From NCBI RefSeq assembly GCF_012275375.1, contig NZ_JAAZQJ010000002.1:372001-436000 (forward strand): a stretch of 64,000 nt of DNA, given 5' to 3'. The notes below the pieces were generated by a model. The model was not told where the DNA came from. It did no database searches and saw only the letters and a list, made by a program, of their open reading frames with translations. This DNA is from Dyella sp. SG609 (GTDB taxonomy: Bacteria; Pseudomonadota; Gammaproteobacteria; Xanthomonadales; Rhodanobacteraceae). How positions within the stretch are numbered: position 1 is the stretch's first letter; each line of letters starts with the position of its first letter. Positions 20,881 through 29,200 of this stretch are shown here, in pieces. A program made the position numbers and the translations under genes.

Positions 20881-22229
20881 CAGTCCGCCGCTCCCAGCGC
20901 GCGCAGCAGGCCGCGCGCCTTGGCGCGGGTTTCGTCCAGCTCCTTGTCCGCCACCGAGTCGGCGACGATGCCCGCGCCCGCGCGCAGGCTGACCTGGCGG
21001 CCGCAAAGAGTGAGCGTGCGGATCAGGATGTTGAGGTCCAGATCGCCGTTGCGGTCGAGATAGCCCAGCGCGCCGGTATAGGCGCCGCGCGGCGCGTGCT
21101 CCAGCGCCGCGATGATTTCCATGCAGCGCACCTTGGGGCAGCCGGTGATGGTGCCGCCCGGGAAGGTGGCGGCGATCACCTGCCCCGGCGTCACCCCGGC
21201 GCGCAGCTTGCCGCGCACGTTGGACACGATGTGGTGCACGTGGGCATAGCTCTCCACCACCATCAGCTCGTCGACCTGCACCGTGCCCGGCACGCAGACG
21301 CGGCCAAGATCGTTGCGTTCCAGGTCGATCAGCATCACGTGCTCGGCGCGCTCCTTCGGATGCGTGCGCAGCTCGCGGATGCGCGCCAGCTCGTCGTCCG
21401 CCGGCGTGCGCGGGCGCGTGCCGGCGATCGGCCGCGTCTGCGCGATACCGCCGCGCGCTTCCACCAGCCGCTCGGGCGAGGAACTCACCACCGCCCAGGC
21501 CGGCTGCTGCAGCAGGCCGGCGAACGGCGCCGGATTGGCCTGGCGCAGCGAGGCATAGAGCGAAGCCGGCGCGGGCGCTTCGGCGAACTGCGCGCGCCAT
21601 GCGCGCGACAGGTTCACCTGGAAGATGTCGCCGGCATGCAGGTGTTCGTGGATGCGCGCCACGCCGTCGAGGAACAGCTGCGGATCGTCTTCGTCGCGCG
21701 CCACCGGCAGCGGCAGCGGCGCGATGTCCGCGTGCGCCTCGAGGTCGGCGGCCATGCGCTCGAGCAGTGCCTCGCAGCCGGCTTCGGCGACCAGCACGGT
21801 GCGCTCGCGTTCGTGGTCGACGATGACTGCCGCGGGGCAACGCAGCGCCAGCGCCACCGGCAGGACCTCGTCCTGCGCCAGGCGCAGGCGCGGCTCGATT
21901 TCGCCGGCCAGTTCATACGCCAGCAGCAGCACCCAGCCACCGTGGAACGGCAGGCCGTCGTCCGCGTCGCGCGGCAGGCGTTCGGCCTGCCAGGCGGCGT
22001 CGAGCGCATGGAGAAAACCGCCCGCGTGTTCCGCGCCCTGCCCGTCCAGCACGCGGCCGTCGCCGTGCAGGGTCAGGCTGTCGCGCGGAAAGGCGAACAG
22101 CAGGTCGAAGCGCGCCTGCGGGGTGCCGCGCACCACGCTTTGCAGCAGGCAGGGATAGCGCTCCGGAAATGCAGCGGCCGGCGCGAGCAGGTCGCGCCGG
22201 CCGTGCAGGGTGCGGCTGATGGAGGTCAC
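20880..22229 (-). CDS. pabB: Aminodeoxychorismate synthase component I
   Basis: A 449-residue chorismate-utilising enzyme, amidotransferring chorismate toward folate. The C-terminal catalytic domain shows IFQVNLSRAW, SSSPERLVE, RAEHVMLIDLERNDLGRV, VESYAHVHHIVSNV, FPGGTITGCPKVRCMEII and YTGALGYLDRNGDLDLNILIR. The motif equivalent to E. coli PabB PIKGT reads PIAGT, the form usual in TrpE. The N-terminal LLQSVVRGTPQARFDLLFA resembles PabB. Start chosen is GTG 22229, seven bases after fabF. An upstream ATG (22301) would overlap fabF by 65 bases. Confidence 0.9.
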   Translation of the reverse strand: MTSISRTLHGRRDLLAPAAAFPERYPCLLQSVVRGTPQARFDLLFAFPRDSLTLHGDGRVLDGQGAEHAGGFLHALDAAWQAERLPRDADDGLPFHGGWVLLLAYELAGEIEPRLRLAQDEVLPVALALRCPAAVIVDHERERTVLVAEAGCEALLERMAADLEAHADIAPLPLPVARDEDDPQLFLDGVARIHEHLHAGDIFQVNLSRAWRAQFAEAPAPASLYASLRQANPAPFAGLLQQPAWAVVSSSPERLVEARGGIAQTRPIAGTRPRTPADDELARIRELRTHPKERAEHVMLIDLERNDLGRVCVPGTVQVDELMVVESYAHVHHIVSNVRGKLRAGVTPGQVIAATFPGGTITGCPKVRCMEIIAALEHAPRGAYTGALGYLDRNGDLDLNILIRTLTLCGRQVSLRAGAGIVADSVADKELDETRAKARGLLRALGAAD

Positions 22230-22236
22230 GCGCCGG

Positions 22237-23475
22237 TCAGAGGCGGCGGAACGCCAGCGTGCCGTTGGTGCCGCCGAAGCCGAAGGAGTTGGAGAGAGCA
22301 ACGTCGACCTTGGCTTCGCGCGCGGTGTGCGGCACGAAGTCCAGATCGCAGCCTTCGCCCGGCTCGTCCAGGTTCACCGTCGGCGGCAGCACCTGGTCGC
22401 GCAGCGCCAGGATGGTGAAGATCGCTTCGACGCCGCCGGCCGCGCCGAGCAGATGGCCGGTGACCGACTTGGTCGAGCTCATCGCCAGCTTGTAGGCGTG
22501 GTCGCCGAACACGCGCTTGGCGGCCAGCACTTCGCCCAGGTCGCCCAGCGGCGTGGAGGTGCCGTGCGCGTTGACGTACTGCACGTCGGCCGGGTTGATG
22601 CCGGCATCCTTCAGCGTGTTCTCCATGCAGCGCGCCGCACCTTCGCCGCCCTCGCTGGGCGCGGTGATGTGGTAGGCGTCGCCGCTCATGCCGAAGCCGA
22701 TCAGCTCGGCGTAGATCTTCGCGCCGCGAGCCTTGGCGTGTTCGTACTCTTCCAGCATCAGCACGCCGGCGCCGTCGGACAGCACGAAGCCATCGCGGTC
22801 CTTGTCCCACGGACGGCTGGCCCTGGTCGGCTCGTCGTTGCGGGTGGACATGGCCTTGGCCGAGCAGAAGCCGGCCATGGCGGTGCCGGTGGTGGCGAAC
22901 TCGGCGCCGCCGGCGATCATCGCGTCGGCATCGCCGTACTGGATCATGCGCGCGGCCAGGCCGATGTTGTGGGTGGCCGTGGTGCAGGCGGTGACGCAGG
23001 CGATGTTCGGGCCCTTCAGGCCGTACATGATCGACAGGTGGCCGGACACCATGTTGATGATCGAGCTGGGCACGAAGAACGGCGACACGCGGCGCGGGCC
23101 CTTCTCGTGCAGTTCGATCGAGGTGTGCTCGATGGTGTGCAGGCCGCCGATGCCGGCCGCCACCGCCACGCCGATGCGCGGCGCATTGGCTTCGGTCACC
23201 TCCAGCCCGGAATCGCGCAGGGCTTGCGTGCCCGCGGCGATGCCGTAGTGGATGAAGGGGTCCATCTTCTTGATGTCCTTCGGCGCGATCCACTGCGCCG
23301 GATCGAAATCACGCACCTGGCCGGCGATGCGGGTGGCGTAGTTCGTGGCGTCGAAATGGGTCACCGCACCGATGCCGCTCACGCCCTTGAGAACGTTGTC
23401 CCAGGCCGTGGCGATATCGTTGCCGACCGGCGAGATGATGCCGAGGCCGGTAACCACCACACGTCGTTTGCTCAT
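22237..23475 (-). CDS. fabF: 3-oxoacyl-ACP synthase II
   Basis: A 412-residue beta-ketoacyl-ACP synthase of the elongation cycle (type II fatty acid synthesis). The catalytic triad can be placed: Cys in VTACTTATH near residue 164, His in [12 protein letters not shown] near 304 and His in [13 protein letters not shown] near 341, plus the C-terminal [12 protein letters not shown] loop. The N-terminus [12 protein letters not shown] is typical. It lies 204 bases after acpP, with a hairpin terminator between, so it may have its own promoter or be set by partial read-through. Confidence 0.97.
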   Translation of the reverse strand: MSKRRVVVTGLGIISPVGNDIATAWDNVLKGVSGIGAVTHFDATNYATRIAGQVRDFDPAQWIAPKDIKKMDPFIHYGIAAGTQALRDSGLEVTEANAPRIGVAVAAGIGGLHTIEHTSIELHEKGPRRVSPFFVPSSIINMVSGHLSIMYGLKGPNIACVTACTTATHNIGLAARMIQYGDADAMIAGGAEFATTGTAMAGFCSAKAMSTRNDEPTRASRPWDKDRDGFVLSDGAGVLMLEEYEHAKARGAKIYAELIGFGMSGDAYHITAPSEGGEGAARCMENTLKDAGINPADVQYVNAHGTSTPLGDLGEVLAAKRVFGDHAYKLAMSSTKSVTGHLLGAAGGVEAIFTILALRDQVLPPTVNLDEPGEGCDLDFVPHTAREAKVDVALSNSFGFGGTNGTLAFRRL

Positions 23476-23605
23476 GCTGATCTTCCTTCATGGTTCCGTG
23501 TGCCTGCCGCGAGGGCAGCCATCCCGCGGAGACCGCGTGGATGCCGTCTTCGCCGTATGTTGCGCGAGACGCGAACCATACGGGTTAGGACGTTGCAAAT
23601 TGCAG

Positions 23606-23633
23606 AAACGAAAACTGCGCCAATGTGGCGCAG
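23606..23633 (-). terminator. Intrinsic terminator after acpP
   Basis: On the minus strand the perfect 8-bp stem CTGCGCCA / TGGCGCAG with a three-base loop (23615-23633) is followed by TTTTCGTTT. It lies 46 bases past the acpP stop and could end a short, abundant acpP transcript while letting some polymerase continue to fabF. Confidence 0.65.
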
Positions 23634-23679
23634 CTTTCTGGTGTCGCGTCGTGAGGCAGGCCGGGCCCGCCAGGCACGA

Positions 23680-23919
23680 TCACTCCTTGGTGTGGGCCTT
23701 GATGTAGTCGACGGCCTGCTGCACCGTGGTGATCTTCTCGGCCTCTTCGTCCGGGATCTCGGTCTCGAACTCTTCCTCGAGCGCCATCACCAGTTCGACG
23801 GTGTCCAGCGAATCCGCGCCCAGATCGTCAACGAACGACGAGCTCGGCTGAACCTCATCTTCCTTCACGCCCAGCTGCTCAACAACGATCTTTTTGACGC
23901 GCTCTTCGATGGTGCTCAT
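23680..23919 (-). CDS. acpP: Acyl carrier protein
   Basis: A 79-residue acidic carrier of fatty acyl chains. The phosphopantetheine serine is in [19 protein letters not shown] near residue 37. The N-terminus [18 protein letters not shown] and C-terminus QAVDYIKAH are classic. A strong ribosome site (GGGAGG, eight bases before ATG) fits high expression. It is flanked by a 315-base upstream gap and a downstream terminator, so it is probably also transcribed on its own. Confidence 0.99.
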   Translation of the reverse strand: MSTIEERVKKIVVEQLGVKEDEVQPSSSFVDDLGADSLDTVELVMALEEEFETEIPDEEAEKITTVQQAVDYIKAHTKE

Positions 23920-24234
23920 GTTGCCAATACCTCCCAAGGACAAAAATGCCGGCGGATTGTAGTGGCTAAGCCTCAGCTCCCGCCACGGTCCACCAACGTT
24001 GGTAAGGCGCTGGCCCTGACGACCGGCGCGAAAGCGTAATTGTCTCCTAAAAACGGTCCGATGGCGACAACCCCGGCCGCCCCGCCCTGGCGGGCTCTGC
24101 CGGGCCGGGCGGACGGTCTGGCCGTTGGCGCCCGGGGTGGTCATGCATACCCGGGCGGATGTCCGGAAACACGACCGCGGAAACGATGGAGCCGCCCCTC
24201 GGGACGGCTCTGTCCGGACCGTTGGAAACCGGCC
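23920..24234 (-). other. 315-base gap upstream of acpP with palindrome and possible promoter
   Basis: No gene is seen. A perfect 12-base palindrome, accaacgttggt, lies at 23992-24003. A TACAAT -10-like box on the minus strand (23956-23961) sits about 37 bases before the acpP ATG, but no good -35 is 16-18 bases upstream. Near 24192-24213 there is a GC-rich imperfect hairpin (gagccg / cggctc arms) after the fabG stop, without a T-run. An independent acpP promoter is plausible but unproven. Confidence 0.4.
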
Positions 24235-24978
24235 TTACGGCATGTACATGCCGCCGTTGACGTGCAGCGTCTCGCCGGTGATGTAGGCAGCCGCCGGCGA
24301 GGCCAGGAAGGCCACCGCCTTGGCAATATCCTGCGCTTCGCCCAGGCGGCCCAGCGCGATCTGGCCCAGCAGCGCCTGCTTGGATTCTTCCGGCAGCGCG
24401 CGCGTCATGTCGGTGTCGATGAAGCCCGGCGCCACCACGTTGACGGTGATGCCGCGGCTGCCGATCTCGCGCGCCAGCGACTTGGAGAACGCGATGATGC
24501 CGGCCTTCGCCGCCGCGTAGTTCGACTGGCCCGGATTGCCGGTGAGGCCGATGACCGAGGCGATCGACACGATGCGGCCCTTGCGCGCCTTCATCATGCC
24601 GCGCATCACCGCCTTGGAGGCGCGGTAGACCGAGGTGAGGTTGGTGTCGAGGATGGCCTGCCAGTCCTCGTCGCGCATGCGCATCAGCAGCTGGTCGCGG
24701 GTGATGCCGGCGTTGTTGACCAGGATGGAAAGCGCGCCGACCTCCTTGCCGATGGCGTCGACCAGCGCTTCGATCGCGCCGGTTTCGGTCACATTGAGCA
24801 CGCGGCCCTGGCCGCCGTGCGGCGCCAGGCGCTCGCCGATCGCGGCGGCGCCGCTTGCGCTGGTGGCAGTGCCGATCACGGTGGCGCCCTGGGCGGCCAG
24901 TTCGTCGGCGATCGCCGCGCCGATGCCGCGGCTGGCGCCGGTGACGAGGGCGATTTCACCTTGCAGAGGCTTGCTCAT
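24235..24978 (-). CDS. fabG: 3-oxoacyl-ACP reductase
   Basis: A 247-residue short-chain dehydrogenase reducing 3-oxoacyl-ACP with NADPH. The nucleotide loop VTGASRGIGAAIA starts at residue 12, NNAGITRDQLLMRM is near 88, the catalytic Ser is in IVSIASVIGLTGN, and Tyr-x3-Lys is in SNYAAAKAG near 154. PGFIDTDMT and the C-terminal TGETLHVNGGMYMP complete the family pattern. It sits 44 bases after fabD. Confidence 0.97.
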   Translation of the reverse strand: MSKPLQGEIALVTGASRGIGAAIADELAAQGATVIGTATSASGAAAIGERLAPHGGQGRVLNVTETGAIEALVDAIGKEVGALSILVNNAGITRDQLLMRMRDEDWQAILDTNLTSVYRASKAVMRGMMKARKGRIVSIASVIGLTGNPGQSNYAAAKAGIIAFSKSLAREIGSRGITVNVVAPGFIDTDMTRALPEESKQALLGQIALGRLGEAQDIAKAVAFLASPAAAYITGETLHVNGGMYMP

Positions 24979-25022
24979 CGTTGCTTGTTCCTGAGGTCTG
25001 GTGTGATGAGTGGCGTGGGCGC

Positions 25023-25970
25023 TCAGGCCCACTCGGCGCGCGCGGCGTCGAGTTCGGCCGGGGTGCCGATGGCGCGCGCTTCCACGCTCTTGTCGATGCG
25101 CTTGATCAGGCCGGCCAGCACCTTGCCCGGGCCGCATTCGGCCGCCCGGACGGCACCGCCGGCGGCCAGCGCCTGCACGCATTCGGTCCAGCGCACCGGC
25201 AGGTAGAGCTGGCGCTGCAGCGCGGCGCGGATGTCCTCGAGCTGGCCATAGGCGCGCGCCTCGGCGTTCTGGATCACCGGAATGGACGGCAGCTGCCAGT
25301 CCAGCTTCGCCATGCGCTCGCCGAGCTGGTCGGCGGCGTCGCTCATCAGCGCGCAGTGCGACGGCACCGACACGGCGAGCTTGATGGTCTTCTTCACGCC
25401 CAGTTCGGCCAGGCGCGCCAGCGCGCGGTCCACCGCTTCGGCGTGGCCGGCGATGACCAGCTGGCCCGGCGAATTGAAGTTGGCCGGCGACACCACCTGG
25501 CCCTGCGCCACTTCCTCGCAGACGGCCGCGATCTGCGCGTCGTCGCCGCCCAGGACGGCGGCCATCGCGCCCACGCCCGGCGGCACCGCGGCCTGCATCA
25601 GGCGGCCACGCTCGGCGACCAGGGCGGCCGCGTCGTGCAGCGACAGCGCGCCGGCGCAGACCAGGGCGCTGTATTCGCCCAGGCTATGCCCGGACAGCTG
25701 CGCCGGCAGCGCGCCGCCGAGCTTGCGCCACACGCGCCACACGGCAACGCTGGCGGCCAGCAGCGCGGGCTGGGTGTTCTCGGTGCGGTTCAAGGCTTCT
25801 TCCGGTCCCTGCTGGCTCAGCGCCCACAGGTCGACGCCGGCGCCCTGCGAGGCCTCGTCGAAAGCGGCCTGCACTTCCGCATGGGCGGCGGCCAGTTCCG
25901 CCAGCATGCCCACGGATTGCGAGCCCTGGCCGGGGAAGACGAATGCGAGCGAGGCAGCGTGCTGAGTCAT
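25023..25970 (-). CDS. fabD: Malonyl-CoA-ACP transacylase
   Basis: A 315-residue enzyme loading malonate onto ACP. FVFPGQGSQSVGM is at residues 11-23, the catalytic serine in LSGHSLGEYSALV near 95, the conserved Arg in ERGRLMQ near 119, the catalytic His in SVPSHCALM near 205, and PVIQNAEA-type residues follow. The length is typical. It lies 139 bases after fabH and 44 before fabG. Confidence 0.97.
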   Translation of the reverse strand: MTQHAASLAFVFPGQGSQSVGMLAELAAAHAEVQAAFDEASQGAGVDLWALSQQGPEEALNRTENTQPALLAASVAVWRVWRKLGGALPAQLSGHSLGEYSALVCAGALSLHDAAALVAERGRLMQAAVPPGVGAMAAVLGGDDAQIAAVCEEVAQGQVVSPANFNSPGQLVIAGHAEAVDRALARLAELGVKKTIKLAVSVPSHCALMSDAADQLGERMAKLDWQLPSIPVIQNAEARAYGQLEDIRAALQRQLYLPVRWTECVQALAAGGAVRAAECGPGKVLAGLIKRIDKSVEARAIGTPAELDAARAEWA

Positions 25971-26109
25971 GCAGGAACGGATTCCGTCGGGGAAAAGCGG
26001 AATGGTGCCAGCAACGCCGGCCGTACGCAGCCGTATTCCGGTGGCGGCACCCCTGAAATGCGCATGCCGCCCGGAGGCGGCATGCGCTTGAAACGTTTCG
26101 CGGGAAGCC

Positions 26110-27087
26110 TCAGTAGCGCAGCAGTGCCGAGGCCCAGGTGAAGCCGCCGCCGAACGCTTCCAGCAGCAGGTTCTGGCCGCGCTGCACCTTGCCCGAGCGC
26201 ACCGCGTAGTCCAGCGCCAGCGGCACCGAGCCGGCCGAGGTGTTGGCGTGCTTGTCCACCGTGACGATGACCTTGTCCATCGGCATGGCCAGGCGCTTGG
26301 CGGTGGCTTCGATGATGCGCAAATTGGCCTGGTGCGGGATCAGCCAGTCCAGCTCGGACGCGTCCATGCCGGCGGCGCCGAGGGTTTCCTCGACCAGCGC
26401 GTCCAGCGTCTTCACCGCGACCTTGAACACTTCGCGGCCGGCCATGCGCACCAGCACGCCGTGGTTCTTCTCGTCGGCCTTGAAGCCGACCGACACGCCG
26501 ACCGGGTTGTACAGCAGCTCCTTGTGGCCGCCGTCGGCATGCAGGCAGGTGGCGTAGATGCCGGGCTCCGAGGAAGCCTCCAGCACCACGGCGCCGGCGC
26601 CGTCGCCGAACAGCACGCAGGTGGTGCGGTCGTCCCAGTCCAGCATGCGGGTGAGCGTTTCGGCGCCGATCACCAGCACCTTCTTGGAGTGGCCGCTGCG
26701 GATGAACTTGTCGGCCACGCCCAGCGCATAGACGAAGCCCGAGCAGGCCGCATTGACGTCGAACGCCGCGCAGCCGTTCGCGCCCAGCCGGTGCTGCACC
26801 AGGCAGGCGGTGGACGGGAAGATGATGTCGGGCGTGGTGGTGCCCATCACGATCAGGTCGAGCTCGGAGGCCTTCACGCCCGCCGCCTCCAGCGCGCGCT
26901 GCGCGGCCTGGGTGGCCAGGTCGCCGGTGGTCTCGCCGTCGGCGGCGATGTGGCGCTGGCGGATGCCGGTGCGTTCGCGGATCCATTCGTCGCTGGTATC
27001 GACGAACTTCTCCAGGTCGGCATTGGTGACGACACGCTCCGGCAGCGCGCTGCCGGTGGCGATGATGCGGGAATAGATCTGGGCCAT
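26110..27087 (-). CDS. fabH: 3-oxoacyl-ACP synthase III
   Basis: A 325-residue initiating condensing enzyme using acetyl-CoA and malonyl-ACP. The catalytic Cys is in [12 protein letters not shown] near residue 115, His in [11 protein letters not shown] near 252, and Asn in [16 protein letters not shown] near 282. The first helix region ([20 protein letters not shown]-like) is as expected. It lies 163 bases after rpmF, with a hairpin in the gap. Confidence 0.97.
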   Translation of the reverse strand: MAQIYSRIIATGSALPERVVTNADLEKFVDTSDEWIRERTGIRQRHIAADGETTGDLATQAAQRALEAAGVKASELDLIVMGTTTPDIIFPSTACLVQHRLGANGCAAFDVNAACSGFVYALGVADKFIRSGHSKKVLVIGAETLTRMLDWDDRTTCVLFGDGAGAVVLEASSEPGIYATCLHADGGHKELLYNPVGVSVGFKADEKNHGVLVRMAGREVFKVAVKTLDALVEETLGAAGMDASELDWLIPHQANLRIIEATAKRLAMPMDKVIVTVDKHANTSAGSVPLALDYAVRSGKVQRGQNLLLEAFGGGFTWASALLRY

Positions 27088-27183
27088 GGACTGTCCGTGG
27101 GAAACGGCACGGAGCGCCGCCCACGCTGGGAGACTGCCCGCACCAAGACCGCAAAGTTACGTTCGTGAGCGCCTAAACGCAAA

Positions 27184-27203
27184 GCGGCGCGTCACCGCGC
27201 CGC
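27184..27203 (-). terminator. Weak terminator hairpin after rpmF
   Basis: Perfect 8-bp stem gcggcgcg / cgcgccgc with loop tcac, about 50 bases beyond the rpmF stop, followed on the minus strand by TTTGCGTTT. The short interrupted T-run suggests attenuation between rpmF and fabH rather than full termination. Confidence 0.45.
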
Positions 27204-27250
27204 CTTGCAGAACCGGATCCTTTAGGAGCGTAAAGCCCCCGCGGGAGCGC

Positions 27251-27445
27251 TCAGTCCTCTTCGACCACCGAAGTATTGGTGTCGATGACCTTCTTGCCGC
27301 GGTAGTAGCCATCCTTGGTGACGTGGTGGCGACGATGCACTTCGCCGCTGGTCGGATCGGTGGCGAGCTGCACGGTCTTCAGCGCATCGTGCGAACGACG
27401 CATGCCGCGGGTGGACGGGGTCTTGCGGCTCTTGGCAACGGCCAT
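27251..27445 (-). CDS. rpmF: 50S ribosomal protein L32
   Basis: A 64-residue ribosomal protein. [20 protein letters not shown] and CTV-type downstream residues ([20 protein letters not shown]) match L32. The zinc cysteines found in some L32 forms are absent, as in the E. coli C-minus type. The yceD-rpmF-fab order is the widespread proteobacterial arrangement that ties ribosome and membrane lipid synthesis together. Confidence 0.98.
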   Translation of the reverse strand: MAVAKSRKTPSTRGMRRSHDALKTVQLATDPTSGEVHRRHHVTKDGYYRGKKVIDTNTSVVEED

Positions 27446-27465
27446 GGCGAGTCTCCAGCTAAGCG

Positions 27466-27981
27466 TTATTTCTTGAGTTCGCGCAGGATCGCGAACGGGT
27501 TATCGGAACGTCCCTCGACCGAATCCTCTTCGGGCGATGGGGGCACTACATCGTCGGGCAGCGTGCTGTCCGGATTGACCGGGATCAGCGGCAGCGCCAA
27601 CAGCAATTCGTCTTCGATCACGTCCGCGAGGGCCAGCTTGCCGTCCTCGGCGATCAGGAGCGGCTCGCTGCCCGGAGGCAAGGCTGCTTCTTCGCGCTCG
27701 AAACGGATCAGGCCGAGCCGGGTATCCACATTCACCGGGAGCACGAAGGGCTCCAGGGAACGCTGACAGATCACGGCGAGCGGCGCTTCGACGCGTACGT
27801 CGAGGTACGCGTTGTCGAACTCGTCACGACCGAAATCCAGCTCGAACCGGGCCTCGCCTTCGGTACCGGCGAGGGCTTCGCTCAGGCGCCGCATGGCGGC
27901 GATGGGCAAGGCTCCCTTGAACGAACGCCGCGCCGAGACCATGCGCCAAGCGTCCACGGACTCTGGCAGTGTCACGGACAT
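27466..27981 (-). CDS. yceD: YceD/DUF177 family protein
   Basis: A 171-residue DUF177 protein, implicated in 23S rRNA processing or accumulation. [20 protein letters not shown] aligns with the start of E. coli YceD, and the C-terminal half keeps [15 protein letters not shown] and [11 protein letters not shown]. The usual CxxC pair is reduced to a single Cys ([10 protein letters not shown]). It is the first gene of the rpmF-fab operon. The candidate promoter's -10 box ends only ten bases before this ATG, so the mRNA may be leaderless. Confidence 0.92.
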   Translation of the reverse strand: MSVTLPESVDAWRMVSARRSFKGALPIAAMRRLSEALAGTEGEARFELDFGRDEFDNAYLDVRVEAPLAVICQRSLEPFVLPVNVDTRLGLIRFEREEAALPPGSEPLLIAEDGKLALADVIEDELLLALPLIPVNPDSTLPDDVVPPSPEEDSVEGRSDNPFAILRELKK

Positions 27982-27990
27982 AATCGCGAA

Positions 27991-28019
27991 ATCATAGGTT
28001 TGCGGCCGGTCCAAGTCAA
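27991..28019 (-). promoter_or_regulatory. Strong sigma-70 promoter of the yceD-rpmF-fab operon
   Basis: On the minus strand TTGACT (28014-28019) and TATGAT (27991-27996) are separated by exactly 17 bases, each matching five of six consensus positions. A start site near 27984 would lie only about three bases upstream of the yceD ATG. Confidence 0.75.
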
Positions 28020-28163
28020 CATCTTGTTTACCTGGCCGGGCGCGGCGGCCACATAGGCTGCCCGGCTTCATTATTGTGCTTCAAGTCCGTCCGGGCGTTT
28101 TGCCTGAACGGGCCCCATGCGGCAGACTGCGCCCTCCCACGCCGCCGAGCCGCTCCGTCTCAC

Positions 28164-28619
28164 GTGAATGACCTCCTGACGTACGGCCTGGCCACCTTCT
28201 TCGTATTCGCCGTGATCGTCACGGGCGGCAGCCTCTGGCTGCGGCGCCGCGGCAACCGCCGCTCGGACAGCCTGCACGAGCTGCTCGACGTGGCCGACCG
28301 GCTGGAAGCGGACCTGAAGACCTGCCGCGCCGGCCTGCAGCAGGCCCATGCGGTGATGTCGCTCAATCCGGACAAGCCCGCCGCCAGCGAACAGGAAGCC
28401 CGCCAGGCGATCGAGGCCGGCCTGCGCTCCCTGCTGCAGCAGCGCATCTGGATCCGCGACCAGGCGCCCCACGCCACCCAGGACCAGCTCAACCAGGCCG
28501 TCGCGGCGATGGCCGAGACGCGCAGCCGCCTGGCGCCCCTGCTGGAAGCGCTGAACGACGCGCAGCACGCGCTGGACGACGCCATGCGCGAGCACATCCA
28601 GCGCGATCCTCAAGCATGA
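28164..28619 (+). CDS. Small single-pass membrane protein, function unknown
   Basis: A 151-residue protein if the GTG at 28164 is the start (M/VNDLLTYGLATFFVFA). Residues 5-25 form one transmembrane segment, then basic LRRRGNRR, then a helical, coiled-coil-like cytoplasmic domain rich in Glu, Gln and Ala (DVADRLEADLKTCRAGLQQA, QDQLNQAVAAMAETRSR). I do not recognise the family. Its stop overlaps the maf start by four bases, so it is probably co-expressed with it. It is divergent from yceD. Confidence 0.75.
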   Translation: MNDLLTYGLATFFVFAVIVTGGSLWLRRRGNRRSDSLHELLDVADRLEADLKTCRAGLQQAHAVMSLNPDKPAASEQEARQAIEAGLRSLLQQRIWIRDQAPHATQDQLNQAVAAMAETRSRLAPLLEALNDAQHALDDAMREHIQRDPQA

Positions 28620-29200
28620 GCCCGCCCCGCCTGGTGCTGGGTTCCACCTCGCGCTACCGCGCCGACCTGCTGCGCCGGCTCTGCCCGGAGTTCGAACAGC
28701 GCGCCCCCGGCACCGACGAAACCGCCCTGCCCGGCGAAGCCCCGGACGCCCGCGCCCTGCGCCTGGCCGTGGCCAAGGCCGAAGCCTGCGCGCAGGGGCT
28801 GCACAACGCGCTGGTGATCGGTTCGGACCAGGTCGCCGAACTGGACGGACGGATGCTGGACAAACCCGGCACGCCAGAGCTCGCCCGCGAACAGCTGGCC
28901 GCCAGTTCCGGCCGCAGCGTGCAGTTCCACACCGCGCTGTGCCTGTTCGATACGCGCAGCGGCGAGCGGCACGTGCATGTCGACCGCACCCGCGTGCAGT
29001 TCCGCGTGCTGGGCGCGGATGAAATCGCCCGCTACGTCGAACGCGAACAGCCGCTGGACTGCGCCGGCAGTTTCAAATGCGAAGGGCTGGGCATCAGCCT
29101 GTTCGAGCGCATCGACAACGAAGACCCGTCCGCCCTGATCGGCCTGCCGCTGATCGCGCTCGCGCGGCTGCTGCGCACGGCCGGCGTCGCGCTGCCCTAA
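28616..29200 (+). CDS. yceF: Maf-like nucleotide pyrophosphatase, YceF type
   Basis: A 194-residue Maf/HAM1-fold house-cleaning enzyme. The YceF subgroup hydrolyses m7GTP. Seen: LVLGSTSRYRADLLRRL, GTDET, KAEACAQG, VIGSDQVAELDG, KPGTPELAREQL, CAGSFKCEGLGISLFERI and LIGLPLIAL, which follow E. coli YceF closely. In E. coli yceF is divergent from yceD-rpmF, and the same pairing is kept here. Its 3' end overlaps the opposite-strand glycosyltransferase by four bases. Confidence 0.95.
   Translation: MSPPRLVLGSTSRYRADLLRRLCPEFEQRAPGTDETALPGEAPDARALRLAVAKAEACAQGLHNALVIGSDQVAELDGRMLDKPGTPELAREQLAASSGRSVQFHTALCLFDTRSGERHVHVDRTRVQFRVLGADEIARYVEREQPLDCAGSFKCEGLGISLFERIDNEDPSALIGLPLIALARLLRTAGVALP

Noticed and set aside
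20880-22229. trpE rather than pabB, from the PIAGT motif
   Set aside because: Adjacent pabC, the fab/tmk/holB context and the PabB-like N-terminus outweigh one motif.
20880-22301. pabB start at ATG 22301
   Set aside because: It would overlap the fabF coding end by 65 bases and adds a Ser/Ala/Arg-rich shadow sequence. GTG 22229 fits the family better.
24192-24213. An intrinsic terminator after fabG
   Set aside because: The stem is imperfect and there is no T-run in the minus direction.
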